Part shown: positions 45,104-57,719 of the stretch, one piece after another
Position numbering within the stretch: the stretch's first letter is position 1
How the letters are laid out: every line of letters starts with the position of its first letter
Source of the DNA: Rhizopus sp. PT2906
Taxonomy: Eukaryota; Mucoromycota; Mucoromycetes; Mucorales; Rhizopodaceae
Direction of reading: 5' to 3'
DNA: 64,000 nt
Assembly: GCA_025529335.1 (NCBI GenBank)
Contig: JAMYHX010000063.1
Coordinates: 1 to 64,000, forward strand
Program-made: the position numbers and the translations under genes
Notes under the pieces: model-generated
Databases searched by the model: none
What the model saw: the letters and a program-made list of their open reading frames with translations, nothing else
What the model was told of the DNA's origin: nothing

Positions 45104-45750
45104 AGGAATCTACAACATAAAATTACCTGCCATCTTCATCCGTGTATGACAATACTCGCCTAAATGTAACTTGTGCTGCGCGTGAACCATATGTTTATCC
45201 AAAAAGGGGGATGTTCCTTGTTTGATGTATATAAATACTACTGAATGCATATTAGACTGTATATCTCAAAGATAATAACGCCTCTTCATTCTACTTATAA
45301 AACAAGACTTTAGAGTACACAAGATAATGAAACTACACCATTTCCAGAAAGAGATGTCACGCTGACTTGTCGCTGTTTCGTACAAATTGTATTGTAAAAA
45401 TTACAGAGATACGATTTCACATTCTGAAAAGACTGTAATATACACCATTTATCATCTCAAAGAATATGCTGTAGGCTGCATGAAAGTTATCGTGACTTTT
45501 TATGAACTTGACTTCAACGTCACATCCAGCAGCCTTCTGCTTTTGAATTTGACAGATTTATAAAAATATTTGTTACGCAGCGCCTCTTTTTTAGCTTCTT
45601 TCGTTTATTTTTTTTTTTTTCTTTTTCCTTCATTCGAGTAAATACTATTTTACTAGTTTTACTTTTTGGTAATCTTTTATTGTCATTTCTTTTTAAAGCG
45701 AATTAAAGATTAAACTAACATTGATGTGTTTACTTTTTAGGATCTTTAGA
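45104..45750. other. Intergenic, PRP8 promoter region
   Basis: Contains TATAAATA near 45230 and long poly-T/CT tracts at 45600-45630. A tract ending in TTTTTAG just before the PRP8 ATG could be the acceptor of a 5'-UTR intron. Confidence 0.4.
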
Positions 45751-48700
45751 ATGAGTAACGATCCAAATTTCCCAGTTTCTATTGGTGGAGTCCCTTCGCC
45801 ATACTCTCAACATTATGATCAATACGCATACGAAGCAAATCAATATTCTGAAAAAAGCGAACAAGAGAAACTAAAAGAAAAGGCAAGAAAATGGCAACAA
45901 TTACAGAATAAACGTTATGGTGAAAAGAGAAAATTTGGTAAAGTGTCATGACGATATATTATATATCTATACTAACCCCTAGTAAATTAGGCTTTATTGA
46001 ACATGAAAAGTCAGATATGCCACCAGAGCATTTGAGAAAGATCATCAAAGATCATGGTGATATGACAGCAAAGAAATTCAGACATGACAAGCGTATTTAT
46101 CTCGGTGCTCTTAAATATGTTCCTCATGCCGTGTTAAAATTACTGGAAAATATGCCTATGCCTTGGGAACAAGTTCGAGAAGTGAGCGTATTATACCATA
46201 TCACAGGCACAATCACTTTTGTAAATGAAATTCCTTGGGTTATCGAACCTGTCTATATCGCACAATGGGGTTCTATGTGGATTATGATGCGTCGAGAAAA
46301 GCGTGACAGAAGACACTTCAAGCGTATGCGTTTCCCACCATTTGATGATGAAGAACCTCCTCTTGATTATGGTGATAATATTATGGATGTCGAACCACTT
46401 GAAGCCATTCAATTAGAATTAGACGAAGAAGAAGATAGTGCAATCTATGAATGGTTTTATGATAATAAGCCCTTGTTAGATACAAAGTATGTCAATGGTT
46501 CAACTTATCGTAAATGGCGTTTGGACTTGCCCATCATGTCAACCTTGTATCGTATGGCACATCAACTTTTGTCTGACTTGACCGACAAAAACTACTTTTA
46601 TCTCTTTGACTTGAAGTCATTCTTCACAGCCAAAGCTTTAAATATGGCAATTCCCGGTGGCCCCAAGTTTGAACCTCTCTATCGTGACTTGGATACTGCG
46701 GATGACGACTGGAATGAATTTAACGATATCAACAAGATTATTATTCGTCAACCCATTCGTACCGAATATAAGATTGCTTTCCCCTTCTTGTATAACTCTC
46801 TTCCTCGCAGTGTCCACGTCTCTTGGTATCACTATCCTGCGGTTGTGTACATTCGCAGCGAAGATCCTGATCTTCCAGCATTCTATTTCGATCCTATCAT
46901 CAACCCTATATCTTCCCGTACCCTTCATGGTGCAGGTACTAAACACGAAGATGAAATATTTGGCGACGAAGAAGAAGACACCGAGTTTAAGTTGCCTGAA
47001 ACTGTTGTTCCCTTCTTGGATGATACCGAGCTTTTTACTGACAACACGGCTAACGCCATCGCTCTTTACTGGGCACCACATCCATTTGATAAGAGATCAG
47101 GTAGAACGCGTCGTGCTCAAGACGTTCCTTTGGTCAAGAACTGGTATCTTGAACATTGTCCACCAAATCAACCAGTGAAAGTCCGTGTGTCTTATCAAAA
47201 ATTACTCAAATGTTATGTATTAAATGCTCTCAGACATCGAGCTCCCAAGGCGCTCAACAAGAAGTACCTCTTCCGCAGCTTGAAGTCTACTAAATTCTTC
47301 CAGACTACACAAATTGATTGGGTTGAAGCTGGTTTGCAAGTCTGTCGTCAAGGCTATAATATGTTGAACTTGTTGATTCACCGTAAAAACCTGAATTACC
47401 TCCATCTCGATTACAATTTCAATTTGAAGCCTGTCAAGACATTGACAACCAAGGAAAGAAAGAAGTCCCGTTTTGGTAACGCCTTCCATTTGTGTAGAGA
47501 AATTCTGCGTTTGACAAAACTTGTTGTTGATGCTCATGTTCAATATCGTCTTGGTAATGTTGATGCCTTCCAATTAGCCGATGGTCTTCAATATATATTT
47601 GCTCACGTTGGTCAACTTACTGGTATGTATCGTTACAAGTACCGCTTGATGAGACAAATCCGTATGTGTAAAGATTTGAAGCACTTGATCTATTACCGTT
47701 TCAATACTGGTCCTGTCGGTAAGGGTCCTGGTGTCGGTTTCTGGGCTCCCGGTTGGAGAGTATGGCTTTTCTTCATGCGTGGTATTGTACCTCTTCTTGA
47801 ACGTTGGTTGGGTAACTTGCTCGCTCGTCAGTTCGAAGGTCGTCACTCAAAGGGTATCGCAAAGACTGTGACCAAGCAACGTGTTGACTCTCATTACGAT
47901 TTGGAATTGAGAGCTGCTGTCTTGCACGATATCATGGACGCTATGCCTGAGGGTATCAAGGGTAATAAGTCTCGTACCATTCTTCAACATCTTTCTGAAG
48001 CTTGGAGAGCATGGAAAGCCAATATTCCATGGAAGGTGCCTGGTATGCCTGCTCCTATTGAAAACATGATCCTTCGTTATATTAAGGCTAAGGCTGATTG
48101 GTGGACTAGTGTCGCTCACTATAACCGTGAACGTATCCGTCGAGGTGCTACAGTTGACAAGACCATTTGCCGTAAGAACTTGGGTCGTTTAACTCGTCTT
48201 TGGCTCAAGGCTGAACAAGAACGTCAACATAACTACCTCAAGGATGGTCCATACATTACTGCTGAAGAAGCTGTTGCCATCTATACATCTACTGTTCACT
48301 GGTTGGAAAGCAGAAAATTCTCTCCTATTCCTTTCCCACCTCTTTCCTATAAGCATGATACAAAGCTGTTGATTCTTGCCTTAGAGCGACTTCGTGAGGC
48401 TTACAGTGTCCAAGGTCGTTTGAACCAGAGTCAAAGAGAAGAATTGGGATTGATCGAACAAGCATATGATAACCCTCATGAAGCATTGTCTCGTATCAAG
48501 CGACTTCTTTTAACTCAGCGTGCTTTCAAGGAAGTAGGCATTGAATTTATGGATCTTTATTCTCATTTGATTCCTGTGTATGATATCGAACCTCTTGAAA
48601 AGATCACTGATGCCTATCTTGATCAATATCTTTGGTACGAAGCCGACAAACGTCATCTCTTCCCTGCTTGGATTAAGCCTTCCGATTCTGAACCACCCCC

Positions 48701-51700
48701 ATTGTTAGTCTACAAGTGGTGTCAAGGTATCAACAACTTGACTGAGGTTTGGGATACTTCTGAAGGACAATGTAATGTCATGATGGAAACTAGCTTCAGT
48801 CGTGTGTATGAAAAGATTGATCTCACCTTACTTGGTCGTCTCTTGCGTCTTATCCTCGATCATAATCTTGCTGACTACGCCACAGCCAAGAATAACGTTG
48901 TGCTCAACTACAAGGATATGAACCATGTCAATGCTTATGGTTTGATTCGTGGTCTTCAGTTTGCTTCATTTATTTTCCAATACTATGGTCTTGTTTTGGA
49001 TCTTTTGATTTTGGGTCTTCATCGAGCAAGTGAAATGGCTGGTCCTCCTCAACTACCTAATGATTTCTTGCAGTATCGTGACGTCGAAACGGAAACACGC
49101 CATCCCATCCGTCTTTACTCTAGATATATTGACCGTATTCACATCTTCTTCCGATTCACTGCTGATGAAGCTCGTGACCTCATTCAGCGTTATTTGACTG
49201 AGCATCCAGATCCAAACTTTGAAAATATTGTAGGCTACAACAACAAGAAATGCTGGCCTCGTGATTGTCGTATGCGTTTGATGAAGCATGATGTGAATTT
49301 GGGTCGTGCCGTCTTTTGGGACATCAAGAACCGTCTTCCTCGTTCATTAACCACCATCGAATGGGAAACCAGCTTTGTGAGTGTCTACTCAAAGGACAAT
49401 CCAAATCTCTTATTCTCCATGTGCGGATTTGAAGTTCGTATCTTACCCAAGATCAGAAGCATGACTGAAGAATTTACCCTTAAGGATGGCGTCTGGAACT
49501 TGATTAACGAACAAACCAAGGAAAGAACAGCTCAAGCCTACTTACGAGTCGATCAAGAGTCTATGGATAGATTCCATAACCGTATCCGTCAAATCTTGAT
49601 GGCATCAGGCAGTACTACATTTAGTAAGATTGCCAACAAATGGAATACTGCCTTGATTGGTTTGATGACCTACTTCCGTGAAGCTGTTGTTCACACCCGT
49701 GAATTACTTGACTTGTTGGTCAAATGTGAAAACAAGATTCAAACCCGTGTCAAGATTGGTCTTAACTCCAAGATGCCTTCTCGTTTCCCTCCTGTTGTGT
49801 TTATGACACCCAAGGAACTAGGTGGTCTTGGTATGCTTTCTATGGGCCATATCTTGATTCCTCAATCTGACTTGCGTTGGTCCAAGCAAACCGAAACGGG
49901 TATCACTCATTTCCGTGCGGGTATGAGCCATGATGAAGATCAATTGATTCCAAACTTGTATCGTTACATTCAATCCTGGGAATCTGAATTCATTGACTCT
50001 CAGCGTGTATGGGCCGAATATGCCTTGAAGCGTCAGGAAGCCAATGCTCAAAACAGGCGTTTGACATTGGAAGATCTCGAAGATTCTTGGGACCGTGGTA
50101 TTCCTCGTATCAACACTCTCTTCCAAAAGGACCGTCATACACTTGCTTATGATAAGGGCTGGCGTGTACGTACGGACTTTAAGCAGTATCAAGTGTTAAA
50201 GAACAATCCATTCTGGTGGACGCATCAACGCCACGATGGTAAGCTGTGGAACTTGAACAATTACCGAACAGATATGATCCAAGCACTTGGTGGTGTCGAA
50301 GGTATCTTGGAACACACCTTATTCAAGGGTACGTACTTCTCTTCATGGTTGGGTCTTTTCTGGGAAAAGGCTTGTTTCGATGGAGAGACTCCTCTCATGC
50401 TTAGTGATGGTCGTATCAAGCTGGCCAAAGATATCACTACAATGGATACTCTCATGGGTGATGATGGCAAGCCTCGTCAGATTGTTGAGACTGTAGAGGG
50501 CATCGCACCATTGTATGAACTCCCCAATAGCAAGGGTGAAACTTTGGTTGTCACAGGAAACCACATTTTGTGTCTTAAGTCTTCTACTCATGCTTGTAGC
50601 GCTCGGTCTGCCGACGAACAATGTTGGACTGTATACTGGTTTGATAGAGATCATTCAAGCTGCTCTAAGCAATTCGTGTACAAGGAAAACACAGATAATT
50701 ACTACAAAACACCAGAGGCCGCCGAAGCAGCTGCCAACGATTTTATGGTCTCGCTTGAGAATGATGAGTCCTGCCTTCCAAAAGGAGCAATCATTGAAAC
50801 GACTGTTAGAGAGTTCTTGGACTTGCCCCAGCCAGCCAAGGCTATGTGGTTCCTTTATCGTACTGGTTTAGATTTCCCCAAGAGAGAAGTCCTTGTTGAT
50901 CCTTATTATCTTGGCCTCTGGCTTGCTGATGGTGAGCGTCGAAATGCGATCGCTACAAACGATCATGAAAAGGAAATTGTTGAATTTTTGTCTTGCTATG
51001 CTGATAAATTGTCAATGAAATTAGTTGGTAAGGACTGCTCGATTGTCAACGGAAAGGTCAAAGAAGGCAAATTGGAGGATACCACTGCTGACTTATCAGT
51101 ATTCTACACGAACATGACTGAAGCCGAAAAGCAACAATATGAAAGCTTGAGAGAGTCGTTTAAGGATCAAGAAACCTTGGAACTTGCCTTGCAAGAGTCC
51201 GTTGTATCTGACAAGGGATCTGACTTGTTGCTTGATGCCCTCAAGAAATTAGGTGTTCCTGCAAGCCTTTCAGGATGCGATAACTATTCGAAGCGTATTC
51301 CAAAGGAATATTTATTCAACTCAAGACAGGTTCGTCTTCAAGTCCTTGCAGGTTTACTCGACTCTAATGGAACCTATAATAATGGCTCTCATGAGTTCTG
51401 CTTTACGCAATCTAAACGCTGGCATGAACAGCTCTTTAATGATTTCGTCTGGCTTTCAAGAAGTTTAGGCTTCCATACTACATGCTCAACAACCGTTCAG
51501 ACTCACAAGCTTCCTAACGGCGAATACTATACTGGAGAGTACTTGCAAGCTTACATCAGTGGATGTGTTGACGAAATCCCTTGTTTGATTCCTCGAGAGC
51601 AATCTAGTGAATGCGTTACAAAAACTGATTCTATGGCCTCATCCATCATTTTGGAGAAGGTTACTGTTACTGCTCCAAAGAAATACTATGGTTTCAAGGT

Positions 51701-54233
51701 TGACGGCAACCAACGTTTCTTGCGTGAAGACTTTATGGTTTTGCACAATTCAGGCTTTGAAGAAAGTATGAAGTACAAGAAATTGACCAATGCTCAGCGT
51801 TCAGGTTTGAATCAGATTCCTAACCGTCGTTTCACTCTTTGGTGGTCACCTACTATTAACCGTGCTAATGTCTATGTCGGTTTCCAAGTCCAACTTGATC
51901 TTACTGGTATATTCATGCATGGTAAAATCCCCACGCTGAAGATTTCTCTTATTCAAATCTTCCGTGCTCACTTGTGGCAAAAGATTCACGAAGCTCTTAC
52001 TATGGACTTTGCCCAAGTGTTTGATCGTGAATTGGAAGCTCTTCAGATTGAAACAGTTCAAAAGGAAACTATTCATCCTAGAAAGTCATACAAGATGAAC
52101 TCTTCTGCTTCTGATATCTTGTTGTTTGCTGCCTACAAGTGGCCTGTTTCTCGACCTTCCTTGTTGAATGATCCTAGAGATGTCATGGAAGGTCCAACTA
52201 CCACAAAGTACTGGCTTGATATTCAATTAAGATGGGGTGATTATGACTCTCACGACATTGAAAGATACACTCGTGCCAAATTCTTGGATTACACTACTGA
52301 TAATATGAGTATTTATCCTTCTCCTACTGGTCTCATGGTTGGTATTGATTTGGCTTACAATATGTACTCTGCATATGGTAACTGGATTCCTGGTATGAAG
52401 CCTCTTGTACAGCAAGCGATGGCCAAGATTATGAAAGCCAACCCTGCTCTCTATGTTCTTCGTGAACGTATCCGTAAGGCTCTTCAATTGTACTCATCTG
52501 AACCTACTGAACCCTACTTGTCCTCTACCAACTATGGTGAATTATTCAGCAACCAAATTATTTGGTTTGTTGATGACACAAACGTATACCGTGTTACTAT
52601 TCACAAGACATTTGAAGGCAACTTGACTACGAAACCAATCAACGGTGCTATCTTCATCTTTAATCCTCGTACTGGTCAATTGTTCTTGAAGATTATTCAT
52701 ACATCCGTATGGGCAGGTCAAAAGCGTTTGGGTCAATTGGCCAAATGGAAGACAGCAGAAGAAGTTGCTGCTTTGATCCGTTCGTTACCTGTTGAAGAAC
52801 AACCCAAGCAGATTATTGTTACAAGAAAGGGTATGTTGGATCCTTTGGAAGTTCACTTGCTCGACTTCCCCAACATTGTTATCAAGGGCAGTGAACTTCA
52901 ATTACCCTTCCAAGCATGTCTGAAGGTAGAAAAGTTTGGTGACTTGATCCTCAAGGCGACTGAACCTCAGATGGTCCTGTTCAACCTGTATGATGATTGG
53001 TTAAAGACATTCTCTTCCTACACTGCATTCTCTCGTTTAGTATTGATCTTGCGTGCCCTTCATGTGAACAATGATAAGACCAAGATGATCTTGAGACCTG
53101 ATCGAAGCACAATCACCGAGCCTCATCACATCTGGCCTACATTAACTGATGAAGAATGGGCAAAAGTTGAAGTACAGTTAAAGGACTTGATCTTGGCTGA
53201 CTATGGTAAAAAGAATAACGTGAATGTTGCTTCTCTTACACAATCCGAAATCCGTGATATCATTCTTGGTATGGAAATCCAAGCACCTTCCCTTCAACGT
53301 CAACAGATTGCCGAGATCGAAAAGCAGACTAAGGAACAATCTCAATTGACGGCTGTTACAACCAAGACTCGTAATATCCACGGTGATGAAATGATTGTGA
53401 CGACTACAAGTAATTATGAACAAGCAACATTCTCTAGCAAGACAGAATGGCGTATTCGTGCTATTTCAGCTACCAATTTGCACTTGAGAACTAATCACAT
53501 CTATGTCAACTCTGACGACATCAAGGAGAATACATACACCTATGTCATGCCCAAGAATATCTTGAAGCGCTTTATCACCATTTCTGATTTACGTACCCAG
53601 ATTGCTGGTTTCATGTACGGTGTCAGTCCTCCTGATGCTCCTAATGTGAAGGAAATTCGCTGTGTAGTCATTCCACCACAATGGGGTACTCATCAGACAG
53701 TTCATCTTCCAAACACACTTCCTGAACATGAACAATTGGATGACCTCGAGCCTTTGGGTTGGATCCATACACAGCCTCAAGAGCTAATGAATATCTCTCC
53801 ACAAGACGTTACCACACACGCCAAATTATTAGCCAACAATAAGTCCTGGGATGGCGAAAAGACAATCACGCTAACATGTTCATTCACTCCTGGTTCATGT
53901 TCATTGACTGCTTATAAATTATCACCAGCTGGTTTTGAATGGGGCAAGACCAATGTTGATCCTGGAAGTCAGCCTCAAGGCTACTTGCCTACTCACGGTG
54001 AAAAGGTACAGATCTTGTTATCTGACCGATTCCTTGGTTATTTCTTGGTACCTTCTGATGTCTGGAACTATAACTTTATGGGTGCTCAATTCAGTGCCAA
54101 TATGAATTACAAGCTTGTATTGGATGTACCCAGGGAGTTCTATCATGAATCACATCGTTCCGCTCATTTTATGAACTTTAGTAGTGAAACAGAGACTGCT
54201 GCAGAAGCAGATATTGAAGATGCCTTTGCTTAA
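45751..54233 (+). CDS. PRP8: PRP8, U5 snRNP core splicing factor, with intein
   Basis: Central scaffold of the spliceosome active site. Two exons (45751-45937, 45991-54233) encode a 2809-aa precursor; removing the intein leaves about 2350 aa, the usual Prp8 length. Start MSNDPNFPVSIGG, followed by the conserved PPEHLRKIIKDHGDM and LKYVPHAVLKLLENMPMPWE. The reverse-transcriptase-like, endonuclease-like and RNase-H-like regions are highly conserved (SGLNQIPNRRFTLWWSPTIN, WWTHQRHDGKLWNL). The C-terminus is the Jab1/MPN domain (MPKNILKRFITISDLRTQI, LGWIHTQPQELMNI), which lacks the catalytic HxH. It ends in an acidic tail EADIEDAFA. The reading frame continues without a break through the intein, so the precursor is made as one polypeptide. 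Confidence 0.97.
50373..51749 (+). mobile_element. PRP8 intein with LAGLIDADG homing-endonuclease domain
   Basis: A 459-residue protein intron in frame inside PRP8, between FWEKA and SGFEES of the host. Splicing motifs: Cys1 (block A, CFDGETPLMLSDGRIKLA), T61-x-x-H64 in block B (VVTGNHILCL), block F YYGFKVDGNQRFLREDF, and the C-terminal His458-Asn459 followed by Ser+1 of the extein. All residues needed for protein splicing are present. The middle ~270 residues are a two-motif LAGLIDADG endonuclease: motif 1 LGLWLADG at residues 180-187 and motif 2 LAGLLDSNG at 325-333. Motif 2 has Asn332 (AAT, 51366-51368) where the metal-binding Asp normally sits. The insertion point matches the well-known Prp8 intein site of fungi. 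This is a selfish gene that homes into intein-less alleles when its nuclease is active. Confidence 0.96.
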
Positions 54234-55466
54234 TTTTCATTTTTTTTCTTCTTCTTTTTATATCAATATTTATAAATAAAGCATATCTTGTAAAATATTT
54301 CCATTGTCGCCTTATTCAGATACTTTTGGTCATGGACATTTCTAAACTGGTTGTATATTTAAGCAAATATCGCTGATGCTTGTTGACCATACATGAGGGT
54401 ACTTTGTAATTTGGTGATATGTCTCATAAAATATAATTTCCTTCGCACGCATTACAAGACCAATAACAGTTAACACCTTTGTTGATTTTCTATGTCTTCT
54501 TTATTATTTAAAAAGACAACGTTTAATACATAAAGTGAGCTTGATACTTTTGAGTATGAAATAAATGTGGTCAACACTTGATAACACACGCAACTGATAA
54601 ATTGCTAGAGACCTTGTATGAATAGTCTGATCTTGTCTTTTTCTTTTCTTCTTTGGACCAAATTAAGACCAGCTATTCCCCAGCAAGCCCTAAGATTTGT
54701 TGTCTCATTTGTTGTCTAAACTTATTTTTTTTATTAGTATGCGAATAAAGTGTAAAATCCGTAAATCAATAGAATATTACTGCTATTTATGTAGCTTAAG
54801 AATTAGTTTAGTCTATCATCTTGTTCAAAAACTTTCCCGGTGAACCAACAGTGCGTCTTCGCTCATAAATTACGACGCTGTTGATCATAATATCTTTTCC
54901 CTGAGGTTTGATCAAGTATGATCATCCCTACAAGTCGTCAACTGCATGTCATACCTCATGTCAGGATGTTCCAAGTCCAATCTTGTTTGAGGAAACCGCA
55001 GAGATCTTTGTATATTGATGGCCATAGAAATCGTTATCGCATACAGAACAGCCTTTAGGGCACTGTAAAGAAACACTGTCATGATTGCAGTTGTTTCTGT
55101 ATTTTCACGCTTGTGTCTCTCTTCACAGGTAATACGACTGATACATTAGCAGTTTGCTGAACATAATTGCAAACAACTTTTGTGTATCAACGCATTTTCC
55201 TCGACGTTGTCCTTTGTAATCATGGTTGCATATTGAACACTTTCTTTCAATATTTAAAGAAACTTTTGGTCAAAAAGGAAAAAATATTGTGACGTGCACA
55301 CACCAGAAAAAAATTGTCCCTCTCTCTCATTAAGTTCCCGGCTGGACACGTTTTCTTTTTAATAAAAACAAAGAGACAAAAAAAAAATTGGGTAACCCAA
55401 GTGAAAGAGAGGAACAGGAACGTCAAAAATTTTAATCGTGTTCAACAATAAAAATAGCCCAAAAAA
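54234..55466. other. Intergenic, 1.2 kb, nothing recognised
   Basis: PRP8 3' UTR with AATAAA (about 54277), then AT-rich sequence leading to the MYSM1-like promoter. No frame of interest. Confidence 0.55.
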
Positions 55467-57501
55467 ATGAAAGAACCTATATCAAAAGCTCAAGAAGAAG
55501 AAATGAGCTCTGCTTTAATTGCTCAGTTATTAGCAGAGGACGCACTATCTCAAGGACACTTGGACTACTATGCTGAATACAGTAATGATAACCAGTATGA
55601 GGATATGGATGATAGTTATGAAGATAACTCAGAAGATGATTTTGACCCAAGAAAGAAGGGACGCGTGAACAATAGAAAAGATGGTATAAATAATAAAATT
55701 AAATATTCCATATTAAAATGATATTAGTTAAAAGAGGACGTAAAAGAAAGATACCTTCTTCTTCTACTACTACTTCTACTACTACAATCACAGTATCAGA
55801 ATCACCAAAGGTAGAAAATACAAATGAATCAACAAATGATATAAAGGACGATACGGAAGAAAAGCCAGCGAACAAAAAGCCTAGGAAGCCTGTACCAGAA
55901 GGTTATAACACAGGTGTATACACAGAATTGGAAGAAAAGAATTTTATAGAAGGCTTGGAGTTGTTTGGAAGAGACTGGACAAAAGTAATAGAACGTATTT
56001 GATTTCTTTACCATGTATTCATCCTTATTATATTAGCTTCAAGCACACGTTGGCACAAGAGACTCTAATTCTATCCGAAGTCATGCTCAAAAGCACTTCA
56101 TTAAAATGTTTAGAGATAATATACCTTTGCCTGCAAAAGTAAGAGAAACTGGCGAGGGATATACACTCTCAGGCAGACCTTTGGATCCAAACTCTGCTGC
56201 AGCACGACCTTATTTGAAATCAATGGCTGTAGCTAAAACGGATGAGGAAAAGACAGAGACCGGCGTAGAAAAACAGACAAAGGAATTGACTATTAGCGAT
56301 AAAAAAGAAAAGAAAGAGAGAAAGCCGACACCTGAAAAAAAGGTCAAGTCAAACACACCTTCGCCTTCTACATCCTCCTCGTAAGTGTCCGTCTAGTTGC
56401 TAGCAAAATGGAAAAGTAAACAATAATGGTGCGATAGAACAAAGAGTGTTTCTGATAGCACACCTTATGATGCGACAGGCAGAACAAGTTACTCTTCAGC
56501 TAAGCTAAGGAAGCAGCGAGAGTCAATCAACTATGGACAGATTACTAAAGACGAGTAAGAATGAATGATTTAAAAGACGTTATTGACAGGAATTGAACAG
56601 AGACCCGTTGACAATGATCAAATGTGAACCATTTATTGGAAAACCTGGATCAAACACAGCTGGATGTCAGCCTTTCCATATCACTGTTCAATCAAACGTG
56701 TTGTTAGCAATGGACTTTCATGCTCATTTGATGACTACAGAAATCATTGGATTCTTGGCCGGTGATTGGGATAAAGAAACAATGCGTAAGGAGGAATGGA
56801 TGGGGATGAGCTAGAAAATTGATGTATTTCCTTTAGGCATCACCGTACGTGAGGCGTATCCTTGCCGTTCGATTGAAACTGGGAGAAATGATGTTAATGT
56901 AGAGATGGATCCTACTAGTGCTATTGAGACAAGGCAGTTGATTGAGGAACGTAATCTAAAGGTCGTCGGCTGGTATCACTCTCACCCTACTTTTGTTCCT
57001 GATCCTAGTTTAGTGGATATAGAGAACCAACGTAATTATCAGGTGTTATGCCGAGATGAGCAAGCATCTTCTGAACCTTTTGTTGGGGCCATCGTTGGGC
57101 CATATGATCCTAACCTGCCAGGATCAGCCAGTGTCATCAATTGGTTCCATGTAAGCAACACCAACAGTGAAAGGCCGATACCAAAACGATTGATTTATGA
57201 ATTGCAAGAGAATGAAAATATATCTGATGAGGAATCCGAGAGACTGGTAATGAGATGGATTATACGATGAAACTTTACTTATATATTTTAATAGTTTAAA
57301 TTGTTGGAGATATATAAAGATTCGCCTGAAAAGACCATCTTGAATGAAGCATGGAGACAGGATACCACTGAAAGTAAACTAGACAAGATGATCAAGAGTC
57401 TTGGATCACGTATGCCTTGGGTTCAAAAGAAGCTCAAGGAATCAAATGAATTTACAGACGTCTTTTTGGAAAGAGTACAACAAAGCTTAAAAGCATGGTA
57501 A
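55467..57501 (+). CDS. MYSM1-like JAMM histone deubiquitinase
   Basis: Seven exons (55467-55683, 55728-55984, 56037-56380, 56438-56554, 56601-56785, 56837-57246, 57295-57501) give 578 aa. An acidic N-terminus and a basic nuclear-type patch (KRGRKRK) lead to a SANT/Myb domain (YTELEEKNFIEGLELFGRDWTK, LQAHVGTRDSNSIRSHAQKHF). A charged linker follows. The MPN+ domain starts near IKCEPF: the catalytic Glu is in MTTEIIGFLAG, and the JAMM motif is complete in GWYHSHPTFVPDPSLVD (H-x-H-x7-S-x2-D). SANT plus active JAMM is the layout of MYSM1, which removes ubiquitin from histone H2A. No SWIRM domain is evident between the two. The exon 5 acceptor (after GAACAG) was chosen because the nearer AG gives a stop. 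Confidence 0.88.
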
Positions 57502-57719
57502 AAAAAAAAAAAATAACATTAATAAAAAAACATGATTTCAGGAACGCATTTTTCTGTGTCTTTTTTAAGCCACAAAATTTTGTTGCTTTTTTTTTCTTTG
57601 CTTAAATAAGCCTGCCATTCTTTTTTTCCATTGACAATTTGGCAGAGACATTATTATAAAGCAAACCTCTGAAAGAAAAGAAAGGGACCTTAACCTTTTT
57701 TCTCTCTTGAAGCAGCAGC

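Noticed and set aside
46191..53780. Many open minus-strand frames opposite PRP8
   Set aside because: They are shadows of the strongly biased codon use of PRP8 and the intein; no domains in them.
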